This document shows, in pieces, positions 1 to 8,476 of a stretch of DNA of 64,000 bases (position 1 is its first letter; the number at the start of each line of letters is the position of its first letter). Below the pieces are notes generated by a model. The model was not told the DNA's origin. It made no database searches and saw only the letters and a list, made by a program, of their open reading frames with translations. A program made the translations under genes and the position numbers. Origin of the DNA: Verrucomicrobiota bacterium (lineage in GTDB: Bacteria; Verrucomicrobiota; Verrucomicrobiia; Chthoniobacterales; Terrimicrobiaceae); the NCBI GenBank assembly GCA_026398255.1, contig JAPLTG010000032.1, positions 186,001 to 250,000 on the forward strand. The letters run 5' to 3'.

Positions 1-1031
1 ATCGAGGCGGCGGCGTCCAGACTGGCATTTCCCGGAAGGGGTGGGGGCGTGGATTCGGAGAGTTCGAGGTCCGGCGCGATTTGGGCGATGCGCTCTTTAA
101 TCGGCGGGTGGGTCGCGAAGAGGTTGAACCACGACTCGGCGAGGCCGTTTCCAAAAAACATGTGGCTCGCTTCCTGGGCTCGGGGATGGCGGAGGCGCGA
201 GGTGAGGTTTCCGATTTTAACCAGGGCGCCGGCGATGCCGTGCGGGCTGCGGGTGAATTGCACAGCGGAGGCGTCAGCGAGGAATTCGCGTTGGCGGCTG
301 ACGGCGGCCTGGATGAGCTTTGAGAAGAAAACTCCAATCCATCCGACGAGATACAAAACTGCGCCGGCCCCGAGGAGTAGTGCCACGATCGAGCCGCTGT
401 TTTTGTTGTCGCTGGACCGGCTCCTGGGCGAAGAGGCGGCGATACGCACGAGGACTCCGCCGAGGACGGCGAGGAAGAGGATTCCATTCAGTAGCCCCAT
501 CAAGCGGATGTTGAGCCGCATGTCGCCATTGAGGATATGGCTGAACTCGTGAGCGACCACGCCCTGCAACTCATCGCGGGTAAGATTTTCGATACAGCCG
601 CGAGTGACTCCGATAGCGGCATCGGTCGTTCCCCAGCCAGCGGCGAAGGCGTTGATCGAGTCTTCTTCGAGAATGTAAACGGAGGGAACAGGAGCTCCGG
701 AAGCGAGGGACATTTCCTCGACCACATTGCACAGGCGGCGTTCGGACGGATCGATGGTGGCGGGATCAACGGGCGATCCGCCGAGCATTTCGGCAACGGC
801 TTTTCCGCCTTTCGCGAGCTGGACGATTTTCACCAAACTCCCGATGCCGACCGAGATCACGACGCCAGCGGCGGTGACTCCGAGAAGTCCCCAGTCATCG
901 TAGGCTTGGCCGAAAATCGCACAGAATCCGAAGTGCAGCGCGGCAATGATCCCAAGAACCGCGAGCAGGAAATAAACCACGAGCCACTTCGTGCGGCGCC
1001 GGGCGAGTTCCTGTTTTTCGAAAAAATCCAT
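1..1031 (-). CDS. M48-family membrane metalloprotease (HtpX-like), C-terminus cut by window edge
   Basis: Zinc-dependent protease of the HtpX/Ste24 type, expected to act on membrane or secreted proteins at the cytoplasmic membrane. About 343 codons are visible from the ATG at 1031, and the stop lies outside the window. The zinc motif HEFSH is at residues 161-165, and the third-ligand region REFLADASA is near residue 249. Two hydrophobic segments precede the catalytic helix (about residues 17-65) and a hydrophobic pair follows it (about 178-225), matching HtpX topology. A Pro-rich tail (STPPPLPG) follows the conserved ATHPP motif. The gene lies 45 bases downstream of nuoA on the same strand. 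Family assignment is firm; whether it is a true HtpX orthologue is inference. Confidence 0.9.
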   Translation of the reverse strand, partial: MDFFEKQELARRRTKWLVVYFLLAVLGIIAALHFGFCAIFGQAYDDWGLLGVTAAGVVISVGIGSLVKIVQLAKGGKAVAEMLGGSPVDPATIDPSERRLCNVVEEMSLASGAPVPSVYILEEDSINAFAAGWGTTDAAIGVTRGCIENLTRDELQGVVAHEFSHILNGDMRLNIRLMGLLNGILFLAVLGGVLVRIAASSPRSRSSDNKNSGSIVALLLGAGAVLYLVGWIGVFFSKLIQAAVSRQREFLADASAVQFTRSPHGIAGALVKIGNLTSRLRHPRAQEASHMFFGNGLAESWFNLFATHPPIKERIAQIAPDLELSESTPPPLPGNASLDAAAS

Positions 1032-1076
1032 GCGCCTTGTCAGGTCACAGGCGGTCAGGAGGATTTCTGCCCAAGG

Positions 1077-1451
1077 TTAGCGCGACCAGTCGAGCGCGCC
1101 TTTTTTGATCGCGTAGACATAGCCGAAAAGCAGGATCAACACGAAGCTCAACATGCTCCAGAGGATGATGGTGCCGGATTCCGCGATGAAATCTTGATAC
1201 ACAACCGCCCAGGGATACATGAAGACGATTTCGATATCGAAAAGGATGAACAGCATCGCCACGAGGTAGAATTTCACGCTGAAGCGAGGCTGGCCGGCCA
1301 TCTCGGGCACCATGCCGCACTCGTAGACCGAGTCTTTCGTTGGGTTCCGCTTGCCGGTTCGACCGAGGACGATATTGGCAATCATGGCCACGGTGGCGAA
1401 TCCCACCGCGATGATCACATGAAGCAAAACGGGCGTGTAGTCTTGAAGCAT
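1077..1451 (-). CDS. nuoA: NADH-quinone oxidoreductase subunit A
   Basis: Membrane subunit of respiratory complex I. The 124-residue product has three hydrophobic helices and the family motifs KxxxYECGM and FDIEIVFMYPWA, with the conserved acidic pair in the second helix. The ATG at 1451 gives a normal NuoA length; an upstream in-frame start at 1487 would only add a polar 12-residue stretch. What is odd is the context: nuoB does not follow. The next gene is a protease and the upstream neighbour is divergent, so this copy stands alone. It may be a second copy, or the nuo genes may be split in this genome. Confidence 0.93.
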   Translation of the reverse strand: MLQDYTPVLLHVIIAVGFATVAMIANIVLGRTGKRNPTKDSVYECGMVPEMAGQPRFSVKFYLVAMLFILFDIEIVFMYPWAVVYQDFIAESGTIILWSMLSFVLILLFGYVYAIKKGALDWSR

Positions 1452-1504
1452 GGCGCGGAGACTAGTGGTTTGTGCTTCGCGCCGCAATTTGTAAAATGCT
1501 ACCC

Positions 1505-1942
1505 ATGAGCCTTCGTATTGCCGTCATCGCAGACACCCACGGCCACTTGCCGGAGAAAATCCTGCCCCACCTCGCGAAGGCCGATGAAATCTGGCATCTC
1601 GGGGATTTTTGCGATTTAAAATGTTTGAGCGCCTGTCTCGCGATCGGGCGTCCATTTTACGCCGTGCTCGGCAACAACGACCTCGGCCTCGACCTGCCTG
1701 AGAAGCTCACTCTCGAGCAACACGGCCGGAGTTTCTGTCTCATCCATATTCCTCCTCGCCACCTGCCAGCGTGTGATTTTTTGCTTCACGGCCACACCCA
1801 TGTGCCGCGCGACGAGCGGGTGGGGGACTGCCGGATTCTGAATCCCGGCTCGGTCGGAAAAGCCAACAAGGGCTCGCCGGCGAGTTGGGCTTGGCTGGAG
1901 ATCGGCGCTCGCGGGGTGCGCTGGAAAATCAATCTGCTTTGA
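1505..1942 (+). CDS. YfcE/MJ0936-type metallophosphoesterase
   Basis: Predicted cytosolic binuclear metallophosphoesterase acting on phosphodiesters; the natural substrate is unknown. The 145-residue protein shows the ordered metal motifs: DTHGH near residue 9, GDF near 36, GNND near 59 (GN[HD]), GHTHVP near 98 and NPGS near 115. The ATG at 1505 is preferred over an upstream in-frame start because the beta strand SLRIAVIADTHG then begins at the N-terminus as in the family. It is transcribed divergently from nuoA with about 50 bases between the starts, and ends about 50 bases before a toxin-antitoxin pair. Confidence 0.88.
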   Translation: MSLRIAVIADTHGHLPEKILPHLAKADEIWHLGDFCDLKCLSACLAIGRPFYAVLGNNDLGLDLPEKLTLEQHGRSFCLIHIPPRHLPACDFLLHGHTHVPRDERVGDCRILNPGSVGKANKGSPASWAWLEIGARGVRWKINLL

Positions 1943-1956
1943 GCGGAAGCCCGCCC

Positions 1957-1990
1957 TTGACCGAAAAAAACATCACAATATTGTGATGAT
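1957..1990 (+). promoter_or_regulatory. Promoter and 18-bp palindromic operator of a TA pair
   Basis: A perfect 18-bp palindrome CATCACAATATTGTGATG (1971-1988) ends two bases before the antitoxin ATG at 1991. A TTGACC hexamer (1957-1962) and TATTGT (1979-1984), 16 bases apart, could be the -35 and -10, so the palindrome overlaps the -10. This is the arrangement expected for autorepression by a Phd/YefM antitoxin. The palindrome is seen directly; its function is inference. Confidence 0.75.
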
Positions 1991-2245
1991 ATGAAGACCG
2001 CCACCATTCGCGATTTGCGTTACGATTTTCCCAAGCTCGAGGCGTGGCTCGCCGGGGGCGAGGAGATTCTCATTACAAAACATTCCAAGCCGGTTGCGAA
2101 AATCTCGCTTCCGACCACTGAGGTGGCCGACAATCTCCCGCCGCATCCGGATTACGCCGCACGCCGGAAGCGGATTTGGGGTGACCGGGTTTTTACTCGG
2201 GAGGAAGTCGAGGAGATGCGGGCTTTTGAAACCGGAGAACCGTGA
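1991..2245 (+). CDS. Phd/YefM-family antitoxin
   Basis: 84-residue predicted DNA-binding antitoxin. The N-terminal half (ATIRDLRYDFPKLEAWLAGGEEILITKHSKPVAKI) has the beta-alpha-alpha-beta pattern of the Phd/YefM fold, ending in the characteristic 'ITKHSKPVA' strand. The C-terminal half is charged and probably disordered until it binds the toxin. Its stop overlaps the GTG start of the PIN toxin by four bases (GTGA at 2242-2245), so the two are translationally coupled. There is no clear Shine-Dalgarno sequence because a palindromic operator fills the leader. Confidence 0.88.
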   Translation: MKTATIRDLRYDFPKLEAWLAGGEEILITKHSKPVAKISLPTTEVADNLPPHPDYAARRKRIWGDRVFTREEVEEMRAFETGEP

Positions 2246-2694
2246 TCGCTTATCCTGACACGAGTTTTCTTTGTTCGCTCTACCGGGAGCAGGAGCATTC
2301 ACCATTAGCCGACGACTATCGTGATGCCATGACCGAGCCACTTTATTTTACGCGGCTGCTGGAATTCGAATTTCTGCAATCCATCGAGCTGCAAGTCTGG
2401 CTTCACGCGGCAGATCGGAAAAAGGGTTATCCTCGCCATATCGCCGACCAAATGATCGCCGACTGGCAGGCTGATGTTGCAGCAGGTTTGAATCGAGTGG
2501 TTCCTTTCGATATGGATGCCGTGCTGGGTTTGGCGTCCACCTACTCGCGGCAAAAAACAGCGAAGGGCGGTCATCGCACCCTCGACATTCTTCATGTGGC
2601 GACGGCGGTGCATCTACGCGCCAGTGAATTTCTAACCTTCGACGGCCGTCAGAAAAAAATCGCCCGCCACGCGGGGCTGAAGGTTCCTTTCTAA
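2242..2694 (+). CDS. PIN-domain toxin (VapC-like ribonuclease)
   Basis: 150-residue predicted Mg-dependent endoribonuclease neutralised by the upstream Phd-type antitoxin. The acidic PIN residues are in place: PDTSFL (D6), the Glu-containing EFEFLQSIEL helix, LDILHVATA, and the C-terminal LTFDGRQ. All catalytic carboxylates appear intact, so the toxin is probably active. The GTG start at 2242 overlaps the antitoxin stop. The gene converges on trmD with only nine bases between the stops. Confidence 0.88.
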   Translation: MIAYPDTSFLCSLYREQEHSPLADDYRDAMTEPLYFTRLLEFEFLQSIELQVWLHAADRKKGYPRHIADQMIADWQADVAAGLNRVVPFDMDAVLGLASTYSRQKTAKGGHRTLDILHVATAVHLRASEFLTFDGRQKKIARHAGLKVPF

Positions 2695-2703
2695 AAATCG
2701 CCG

Positions 2704-3375
2704 TCAGCTTTCGAGCAGATCGGGACGGCGTTTTTTAGTCCCTTCCAGAGCGGCCTCGCGGCGCCATTTTTCAATCGCCGCGTGATTTCCTCCGAGCAAA
2801 ACCTCGGGAACTTTCCAACTTTTGTAGTCGGCTGGTCGCGTGTAGTGCGGGTGATCGAGAATCCCATCCGCAAAAGAATCCTGCTGCGCGGAGTCGTCGT
2901 CGCCAAGCACTCCCGGGATCAGGCGAACCACGGCGTCGGTCACGACCAGCGCGGGCAGAACGCCGCTGGTGAGCACATAGTCTCCGATGGAAATTTCATC
3001 ATCCACCAAGTGGTCTGAGACGCGTTGATCGATGCCTTCGTAGTGCCCGCAGAGGAGAATCAAATTCTTTTCCTGAGCAAGTTCACGGGCGATGGCATCG
3101 GAAAATTTCCGCCCCTGCGGAGTCATCAAAATCACCTTCGATTCCGGCGAACGAATCTGTGTCAGCGCCAGATCGATCGGCTCGATTTTCATCACCATTC
3201 CCGGCCCGCCGCCGTAGGGCGCGTCGTCCACCGTGCGGTGGCGGTCACTCGTCCAATCGCGCAAATCCACCGCCTCGAGCTGGGCGAGGTTTTTCTCCTG
3301 CGCCCTCTTCAGAATGCTCTCGGAAAGCACGCTTCGGCAGACTTCGGGAAAAATAGTGAGGATTTGGATTTTCAA
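2704..3375 (-). CDS. trmD: tRNA (guanine-N1)-methyltransferase
   Basis: Methylates G37 of tRNAs using S-adenosylmethionine, which prevents +1 frameshifting. Trefoil-knot SPOUT motifs are clear: LLCGHYEGIDQRV, SIGDYVLTSG, LPALVVTDAVVRLIPGVLG and the DSF/HPHYTRP region. No ATG lies near the expected N-terminus; the TTG at 3375 places LKIQILTIFPEV at the start exactly as in the family and gives about 224 residues. An ATG further upstream would run into the divergent penicillin-binding protein gene. Only 24 bases separate the two starts. The usual rimM/rplS neighbours are absent. Confidence 0.92.
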   Translation of the reverse strand: MKIQILTIFPEVCRSVLSESILKRAQEKNLAQLEAVDLRDWTSDRHRTVDDAPYGGGPGMVMKIEPIDLALTQIRSPESKVILMTPQGRKFSDAIARELAQEKNLILLCGHYEGIDQRVSDHLVDDEISIGDYVLTSGVLPALVVTDAVVRLIPGVLGDDDSAQQDSFADGILDHPHYTRPADYKSWKVPEVLLGGNHAAIEKWRREAALEGTKKRRPDLLES

Positions 3376-3399
3376 GCGGACCTGCTTTAATCCGCCGCC

Positions 3400-5337
3400 G
3401 TGGCCAAGTCCAGAATCAGCAAAAAAACCTCGCACCCCTCGCGCGGTTCGAAGCCGCTCGCTCGCGAAAGCCGCCACAAGCGCCATGTCCTGTGGGTCTC
3501 CCTGTTTAAGATCGGCTTCGTCACATTCCTCCTCTGGGCTGCGGTGGCAGGCGTCTACTACCTCTGGGCGCTTAATCTCGACCTGCGCCGCATCCACGAG
3601 ATGAGCGAGCGCTCGGTCGTTTATGATTATCAGGGAAAATACTACTCACGCCTTGCCGGCGAGAACCGCGAGGTCGTGCCGTTCGACAAAGTCTCGAACC
3701 ATTTCGTCAACGCCCTCATCAGCCGTGAGGACACTCGGTTCTACAGCCATCACGGCGTCGATCCGATCGGCGTCGCCCGCGCCGTTGTGCGCAACCTCAT
3801 GCTTGGCGGCTTCCGTGAGGGCGCCAGCACGCTGACACAGCAGCTTGCCAGAAACAGTTTTCCTCTCGGTGGAAAAAATCTCCACCGCAAGATCATCGAG
3901 GCCGCTCTGGCATTCCGCATCGAGACCGAGTTGACCAAAGAGGAAATCCTCGAGGCCTATGTGAACCGCATCTACTTCGGCTCGGGAACCTATGGTGTCG
4001 AGGCGGCGAGCCAGATTTATTTTGGCAAGCCAGCTTCGAAACTAAACCTCCAAGAGTCCGCGACGCTCGCCGGGTTGATCCGAAGCCCGAACCGCTTTTC
4101 TCCTCTCAACAACCCCGAGGGCTCGATCCGCGAGCGCAACACCGTCCTCGGCCGCATGCTCGAACTTGGCTTCATCACCCAATCCGAACACGACGAGTCC
4201 GCCGCGAGTCCGCTCGTCGCCATGCCCCGCACCAAAACCTCCCCGGAAGACAACTGGGCGATGGATGCCATTCTTCGCGAGCTCGAACTCGTCCTCGATG
4301 ACGGTCAGATGGATGGCGGGGGATTGAAAATTTACACCACCATCGACGGCCCGCTCCAACGCGCCGCCGAGGAATCCGTTGCCGCGCGGTTAGTCCAAGC
4401 CGAAGCCTTGCCGGGCTACCCGCACAAGCCTGCGGCGGATTTTAACGAATCCGTTCTCGATGCCGAAAAATCCGCGCCGTATTTGCAAGCTGCCGCGATT
4501 GCTTTGGAAAACCAATCCGGCGGAGTCCGTGCGATCGTCGGGGGGCGCGACTTCTCGAAGAGCAAATTCCAGCGCGCGTTGTTCGGAAAACGCCAAGCGG
4601 GCTCGGTCATCAAATCCTTCGTTTTCGCCAGCGCCTTCGAGGCGGGACTTTCTCCGAACGAATCTGTCTCCGACGACCGCATTCAGTCGGGCGAAATCCC
4701 GCGAAAGTTCGGATCCTACGATCCCGGAAATTCCGACGGCGAGTATCGTGGACTCCAGCCCGCCGGCGTCGGCTTGATCGATTCGCGCAACACAATGACC
4801 GTCCGCATCGGCATGCGCGCTGGGCTCGACCGCATCGCCAACATGATTCAGCGCGCCGGCATCGCCGAGGATCCGCCGAGGTTTCCCGCCCTCTGCCTCG
4901 GGGCATTTGAGACGAGCCTGAAAGACATCACTTCGGCCTACACCGCCTTTGCCACCGGCGGAGTGAAGTTGCAGCCCTACATCATCGACCGTGTTTTGGA
5001 TTCCTCCGGCAATGTCCTCTACAAATCCACTCGCGGAAGGATTCCTGTCATCAATCCCGCCGCCGCGCAAATGACCGCCTCGCTCCTCGAGCAAGTCGTG
5101 ACGCAAGGCACCGCCACTCGCGCCAGCACCCTTGGGCTTCGCGGCTACGGTGCGGGAAAAACTGGAACGACGAATAATTACCTCGATGCCTGGTTTGTCG
5201 GTTTCGACAAAAACCTTACCTGCGGCGTGTGGGTCGGCTTCGACAAGCCCCGCCCCATTATGAAAGGCGGCTACGGCGGCGCGCTCGCCCTGCCGATCTG
5301 GGTCGATATTATCGAAGCCTCGAAGCGCGGCTCGTAG
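3400..5337 (+). CDS. Class A penicillin-binding protein (transglycosylase/transpeptidase)
   Basis: Bifunctional peptidoglycan polymerase of 645 residues from a GTG start, with an N-terminal cytoplasmic basic segment and one membrane anchor (about residues 31-57). The GT51 domain shows the catalytic-Glu motif EDTRFYSHHG (E110) and GASTLTQQLARN (141-152). The transpeptidase domain has all three active-site motifs: SVIK (402-405), SRN (462-464) and KTG (587-589). The length fits PBP1a/2a-type enzymes without large insertions. It is divergent from trmD and is followed 68 bases later by purF on the same strand. Confidence 0.94.
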   Translation: MAKSRISKKTSHPSRGSKPLARESRHKRHVLWVSLFKIGFVTFLLWAAVAGVYYLWALNLDLRRIHEMSERSVVYDYQGKYYSRLAGENREVVPFDKVSNHFVNALISREDTRFYSHHGVDPIGVARAVVRNLMLGGFREGASTLTQQLARNSFPLGGKNLHRKIIEAALAFRIETELTKEEILEAYVNRIYFGSGTYGVEAASQIYFGKPASKLNLQESATLAGLIRSPNRFSPLNNPEGSIRERNTVLGRMLELGFITQSEHDESAASPLVAMPRTKTSPEDNWAMDAILRELELVLDDGQMDGGGLKIYTTIDGPLQRAAEESVAARLVQAEALPGYPHKPAADFNESVLDAEKSAPYLQAAAIALENQSGGVRAIVGGRDFSKSKFQRALFGKRQAGSVIKSFVFASAFEAGLSPNESVSDDRIQSGEIPRKFGSYDPGNSDGEYRGLQPAGVGLIDSRNTMTVRIGMRAGLDRIANMIQRAGIAEDPPRFPALCLGAFETSLKDITSAYTAFATGGVKLQPYIIDRVLDSSGNVLYKSTRGRIPVINPAAAQMTASLLEQVVTQGTATRASTLGLRGYGAGKTGTTNNYLDAWFVGFDKNLTCGVWVGFDKPRPIMKGGYGGALALPIWVDIIEASKRGS

Positions 5338-5405
5338 CAAAAAACTCGCTTGGGATTTCAAAAACCTTGAACCCGAGAACAGGGACGATATTTTCGCCGG
5401 CTCGC

Positions 5406-6860
5406 GTGAATAACAGACCGACCACTTCGCACAAGCCGACCCACGAATGCGGAGTGTTCGCGGCGTTTAATCATCCCGACGCCGCGATGCTGACCTACTA
5501 CGGACTCTTTGCTCTTCAACACCGCGGCCAGGAAAGCGCAGGCATCGTCGCAGGGGGAGGGGACGGCAAGCCATTCCGCACCCACAAAGGCATGGGCCTC
5601 GTCCCGCAGGTCTTCCAACCCGGCGACCTTGAAAAACTCCAGGGCAACCGCGCGATCGGCCATGTCCGCTACTCGACCACCGGCTCGAGCAATCTCAAAA
5701 ATGCCCAGCCCTTCCTCGTTGATACCGCCCGCGGCCAGCTCGCGATCGCTCACAACGGAAATCTCGTCAATGCCGCCTCGCTTCGCTCCGAACTTGAAGA
5801 GCGCGGGTCTATTTTTCAAACCACGGTCGATAGCGAGATCGTCCTGCACCTTTTGGCCCAACCTCCAGGCGACGGGGGAGGTCTTGCTTCGCTTCGCCGG
5901 CTTGAGGGCGCCTTTTCCATCGTGCTCATGGGCGAGAACGAAATTATTGGCTTCCGCGACCCGCACGGCTTTCGCCCCCTCTGCCTCGGAAAACTCGACG
6001 GCGGCTATGTGCTGGCCTCGGAGAGTTGCGCGTTTGATTTGATCCATGCCGAATTCGTCCGCGAACTCGAGCCGGGCGAGGTTTTGATCATTGATGAAAA
6101 CGGACTCCGGAGCGAGTGGCCCTTCCGCCGCGAACGCAAGGCATTGTGCGTCTTTGAGTATGTGTATTTCGCTCGGCCAGATAGCAATATCGACGGCCGC
6201 AATGTCAGCAAGGCCCGGGTTGAAATGGGACGCGAACTCGCGCGATTGCATCCCGTCGAGGCCGACCTCGTCGTTCCCGTGCCGGATTCCGGGATTTTCG
6301 CCGCGCTGGGCTTTTCCGAGGAGAGCGGGATTCCATATTACCCCGCTTTCGTTCGCAACCACTACATCGGCAGGACTTTCATTCAGCCGACTCAAATGAT
6401 CCGCGACTTCAATGTCCGCGTGAAGCTCAACCTCATCCGCTCCGCCGTCGAGGGCAAGCGCATCGTCGTGGTGGACGACTCGATCGTCCGTGGCACCACC
6501 GCCCGCTCACGAGTCGTCAACCTTCGCGAGAACGGCGCGACCGAGGTCCACATGCGCATCAGTTGCCCGCCGCACAAGAACGCCTGTTACTACGGAATCG
6601 ATTTTCCCGACCCCCAAAAACTCCTCGCCAACCAGTGCACCGCCGCCGAGATTTGCAAATACCTCGGCGCCGATTCCATCGGATACCTCAGCGCCGAGGG
6701 AATGGTTCGCGCAACGGGTCGACCCCAAAACGAATTCTGCCTCGCGTGTTTTAACGGAGACTACCCAGTTCCTTACGACGATAAGTTCGATAAACTCATC
6801 ATGGAGCAGCGCCAAGGCAAGGCCCGCCTCCTCGAAGAACCCACCAACCGATTGTTTTGA
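5406..6860 (+). CDS. purF: Amidophosphoribosyltransferase
   Basis: First committed step of purine synthesis: PRPP plus glutamine gives phosphoribosylamine. The 484-residue product has the N-terminal nucleophile glutaminase domain beginning HECGVFAAF (Cys15), followed by HRGQESAGI and GHVRYSTTG. The PRPP loop is VVDDSIVRGTT. The GTG at 5406 is chosen because it leaves only a short propeptide of the sort normally removed before the catalytic Cys; longer in-frame starts overlap the penicillin-binding protein gene. C-terminal Cys-containing segments (CPPHKNACYYG and FCLACFNGDYP) resemble the iron-sulfur-binding PurF class. It overlaps purM by four bases. Confidence 0.95.
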   Translation: MNNRPTTSHKPTHECGVFAAFNHPDAAMLTYYGLFALQHRGQESAGIVAGGGDGKPFRTHKGMGLVPQVFQPGDLEKLQGNRAIGHVRYSTTGSSNLKNAQPFLVDTARGQLAIAHNGNLVNAASLRSELEERGSIFQTTVDSEIVLHLLAQPPGDGGGLASLRRLEGAFSIVLMGENEIIGFRDPHGFRPLCLGKLDGGYVLASESCAFDLIHAEFVRELEPGEVLIIDENGLRSEWPFRRERKALCVFEYVYFARPDSNIDGRNVSKARVEMGRELARLHPVEADLVVPVPDSGIFAALGFSEESGIPYYPAFVRNHYIGRTFIQPTQMIRDFNVRVKLNLIRSAVEGKRIVVVDDSIVRGTTARSRVVNLRENGATEVHMRISCPPHKNACYYGIDFPDPQKLLANQCTAAEICKYLGADSIGYLSAEGMVRATGRPQNEFCLACFNGDYPVPYDDKFDKLIMEQRQGKARLLEEPTNRLF

Positions 6861-7876
6861 AAAAGCCCAAAAAAGCCTACGCCGCCGCCGGAGTTGATGT
6901 GGACCTCGGCAACCAAGTCAAAAAAGGAATCCACGCCCTCGTCAGCGCCACCCACGGCCCCGAGGTTTTGGGCAAAATCGGCGGCTTCGGCGGCCTCTTC
7001 CGCCCGAACTTCCGAGGCATGAAAGACCCCGTGCTCGTTTCGAGCGTGGACGGCGTTGGCACCAAGCTCAAAATCGCCTTCGCCACCAACCGCCACGACA
7101 CGATCGGCCAAGATCTCGTCAACCATTGCATCAACGACATCGCCGTCATCGGCGCCCGGCCCTTGTTTTTCCTCGACTACATCGGCGGTGAAAAACTCGA
7201 TCCCGTCGTCTTCAAGCAAATCCTCAAAGGCTTCGCCAAAGCCTGCCAAGAGGGAGGCTGTGCCCTGATCGGCGGCGAAACCGCCCAGATGCCCGGCATG
7301 TATCAAAAAGGCGAATACGATGTCGCCGGCACAATTGTCGGCGTCGTGGATCGACCCAAACTCCTCGATGGCTCAAAAATCCGCCCCGGCGATGTCATCA
7401 TCGGTCTCCGGGGCCACGGCCTCCACACCAACGGCTACTCGCTCGCCCGCAAGGTGCTCCTCGAAAAAATGCGCCTCCCGTTGGACAAGCCCGCCCCCGG
7501 CATGAAACTCCCCCTCGGCCGCGAATTGTTGAAGGTCCACCCGAATTACCAACCCCTCATGGCCTCCCTCCCGGCAGGCAGCCTCCACGGCGCTGCCCAC
7601 ATCACCGGCGGCGGCCTCCTCGACAATCTCCCCCGCGTCCTCCCGAAAACCTGCCGAGCCGCCATCCGCAAAGATTCCTGGCAAGTCCCCGAACTCTTCC
7701 GCCTCATCCAGAAAGGCGGCAAAATCCCCGAAGACGAAATGTATCAAGTCTTCAACATGGGCATCGGCATGACCCTCATCGTCCCTCGCGCCAAATCCAA
7801 AGAAGTCCTCGCCCAAACCAAAGGCCTCCTCATCGGCGAAATCACCGAAGGCCCCGGCGATGTCGTGTTAGTCTAA
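6857..7876 (+). CDS. purM: Phosphoribosylformylglycinamidine cyclo-ligase
   Basis: ATP-dependent AIR synthetase, fifth step of purine synthesis. The 339-residue product carries the family motifs SSVDGVGTKLK, IGGETAQMPGMY, GLHTNGYSLAR and AHITGGG. The start is a TTG at 6857 that overlaps the purF stop (TTGA), a coupling that explains the unusual codon and the absence of a separate ribosome-binding site. Coupling with purF is a sensible purine operon. The next 675 bases contain no gene. Confidence 0.95.
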   Translation: MKKPKKAYAAAGVDVDLGNQVKKGIHALVSATHGPEVLGKIGGFGGLFRPNFRGMKDPVLVSSVDGVGTKLKIAFATNRHDTIGQDLVNHCINDIAVIGARPLFFLDYIGGEKLDPVVFKQILKGFAKACQEGGCALIGGETAQMPGMYQKGEYDVAGTIVGVVDRPKLLDGSKIRPGDVIIGLRGHGLHTNGYSLARKVLLEKMRLPLDKPAPGMKLPLGRELLKVHPNYQPLMASLPAGSLHGAAHITGGGLLDNLPRVLPKTCRAAIRKDSWQVPELFRLIQKGGKIPEDEMYQVFNMGIGMTLIVPRAKSKEVLAQTKGLLIGEITEGPGDVVLV

Positions 7877-7887
7877 AGACCCTCCAT

Positions 7888-7912
7888 GGGAACGCCGACG
7901 CCCTCGTCGGCC
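7888..7912. repeat. REP-like palindrome, copy 1
   Basis: The sequence GGGAACGCCGACGCCCTCGTCGGCC contains a GCCGAC/GTCGGC stem around a short loop. It resembles the palindrome at 10708-10730 (GGAGCGCCAACGTCCCCGTTGGC), where compensating changes (GCCAAC/GTTGGC) keep the stem. Two copies in 3 kb suggest a dispersed palindromic family. Confidence 0.55.
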
Positions 7913-8144
7913 AGAGTAAAACCGGAATCTCACACGAAGTCGCAGAGCCACGAAGTGGAGGATTAGGACCCGCAAATCGACGCGAATAAGGGATGAGGGG
8001 CAAAGGCAATTTATCCAATATTGCATCGAACTTCTCTCTCCCGGTTCAAATTACCCGCGCACAGCAATTTTTTCCCACCCGAAGCCAATCAGTCGCTCCA
8101 TTCGGCAAAATTTACCCGCCCTTTAGAAAAAAATTTCAGATTTG

Positions 8145-8173
8145 ACCACAGAGGACACAGAGAGCACAGAGAG
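8145..8173 (+). repeat. Interspersed 'accacagaggacacagag' repeat, copy 1
   Basis: The sequence accacagaggacacagagagcacagagag recurs in inverted orientation at 8335-8358 and again at 48383-48412. All copies sit outside genes. No coding role is evident. Confidence 0.65.
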
Positions 8174-8180
8174 TAGGTCT

Positions 8181-8246
8181 ATGTAGGGCAGGCGTCCCGC
8201 CTGCCATCGAAAGAGTTACGCCGCAATCGGGACGCCTGCGCTACAT
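8181..8246. repeat. Imperfect inverted repeat / hairpin element
   Basis: Arms 8181-8198 (atgtagggcaggcgtccc) and 8229-8246 (gggacgcctgcgctacat) are complementary at 17 of 18 positions around a 30-base loop. The left arm overlaps a second, tighter hairpin GGCAGGC-N5-GCCTGCC (8187-8205). This has the look of a mobile palindromic unit. Confidence 0.6.
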
Positions 8247-8334
8247 TCCAGAAGCTCAAAAAACGATCGCTATTGGCGATATGATTTGTGTTTCTCTCTT
8301 GTCCAAAGCCGATCAATCTACTGCAACCCACTCC

Positions 8335-8358
8335 ATCTCTGTGCTCTCTGTGTCCTTT
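8335..8358 (-). repeat. Interspersed 'accacagaggacacagag' repeat, copy 2 (inverted)
   Basis: Contains tctctgtgctctctgtgtcc, the reverse complement of the core of the copy at 8145-8173. The two copies flank the hairpin element at 8181-8246. Confidence 0.6.
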
Positions 8359-8476
8359 GACTCGCTCGCTCCCGCTCGTCTCGCCCTTCGGGCCAACTTG
8401 CGTTGGTCTATCTCAAAGGCTCCCGCCTTTTCGATTTTGGTCAATCCTTCCGTTCTTCTCCCCTTGGCAATCCAAG

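Noticed and set aside
537-1508. 323-codon plus-strand frame opposite the M48 protease and nuoA
   Set aside because: The minus-strand products contain HEFSH and the NuoA motifs; the plus frame has no family resemblance.
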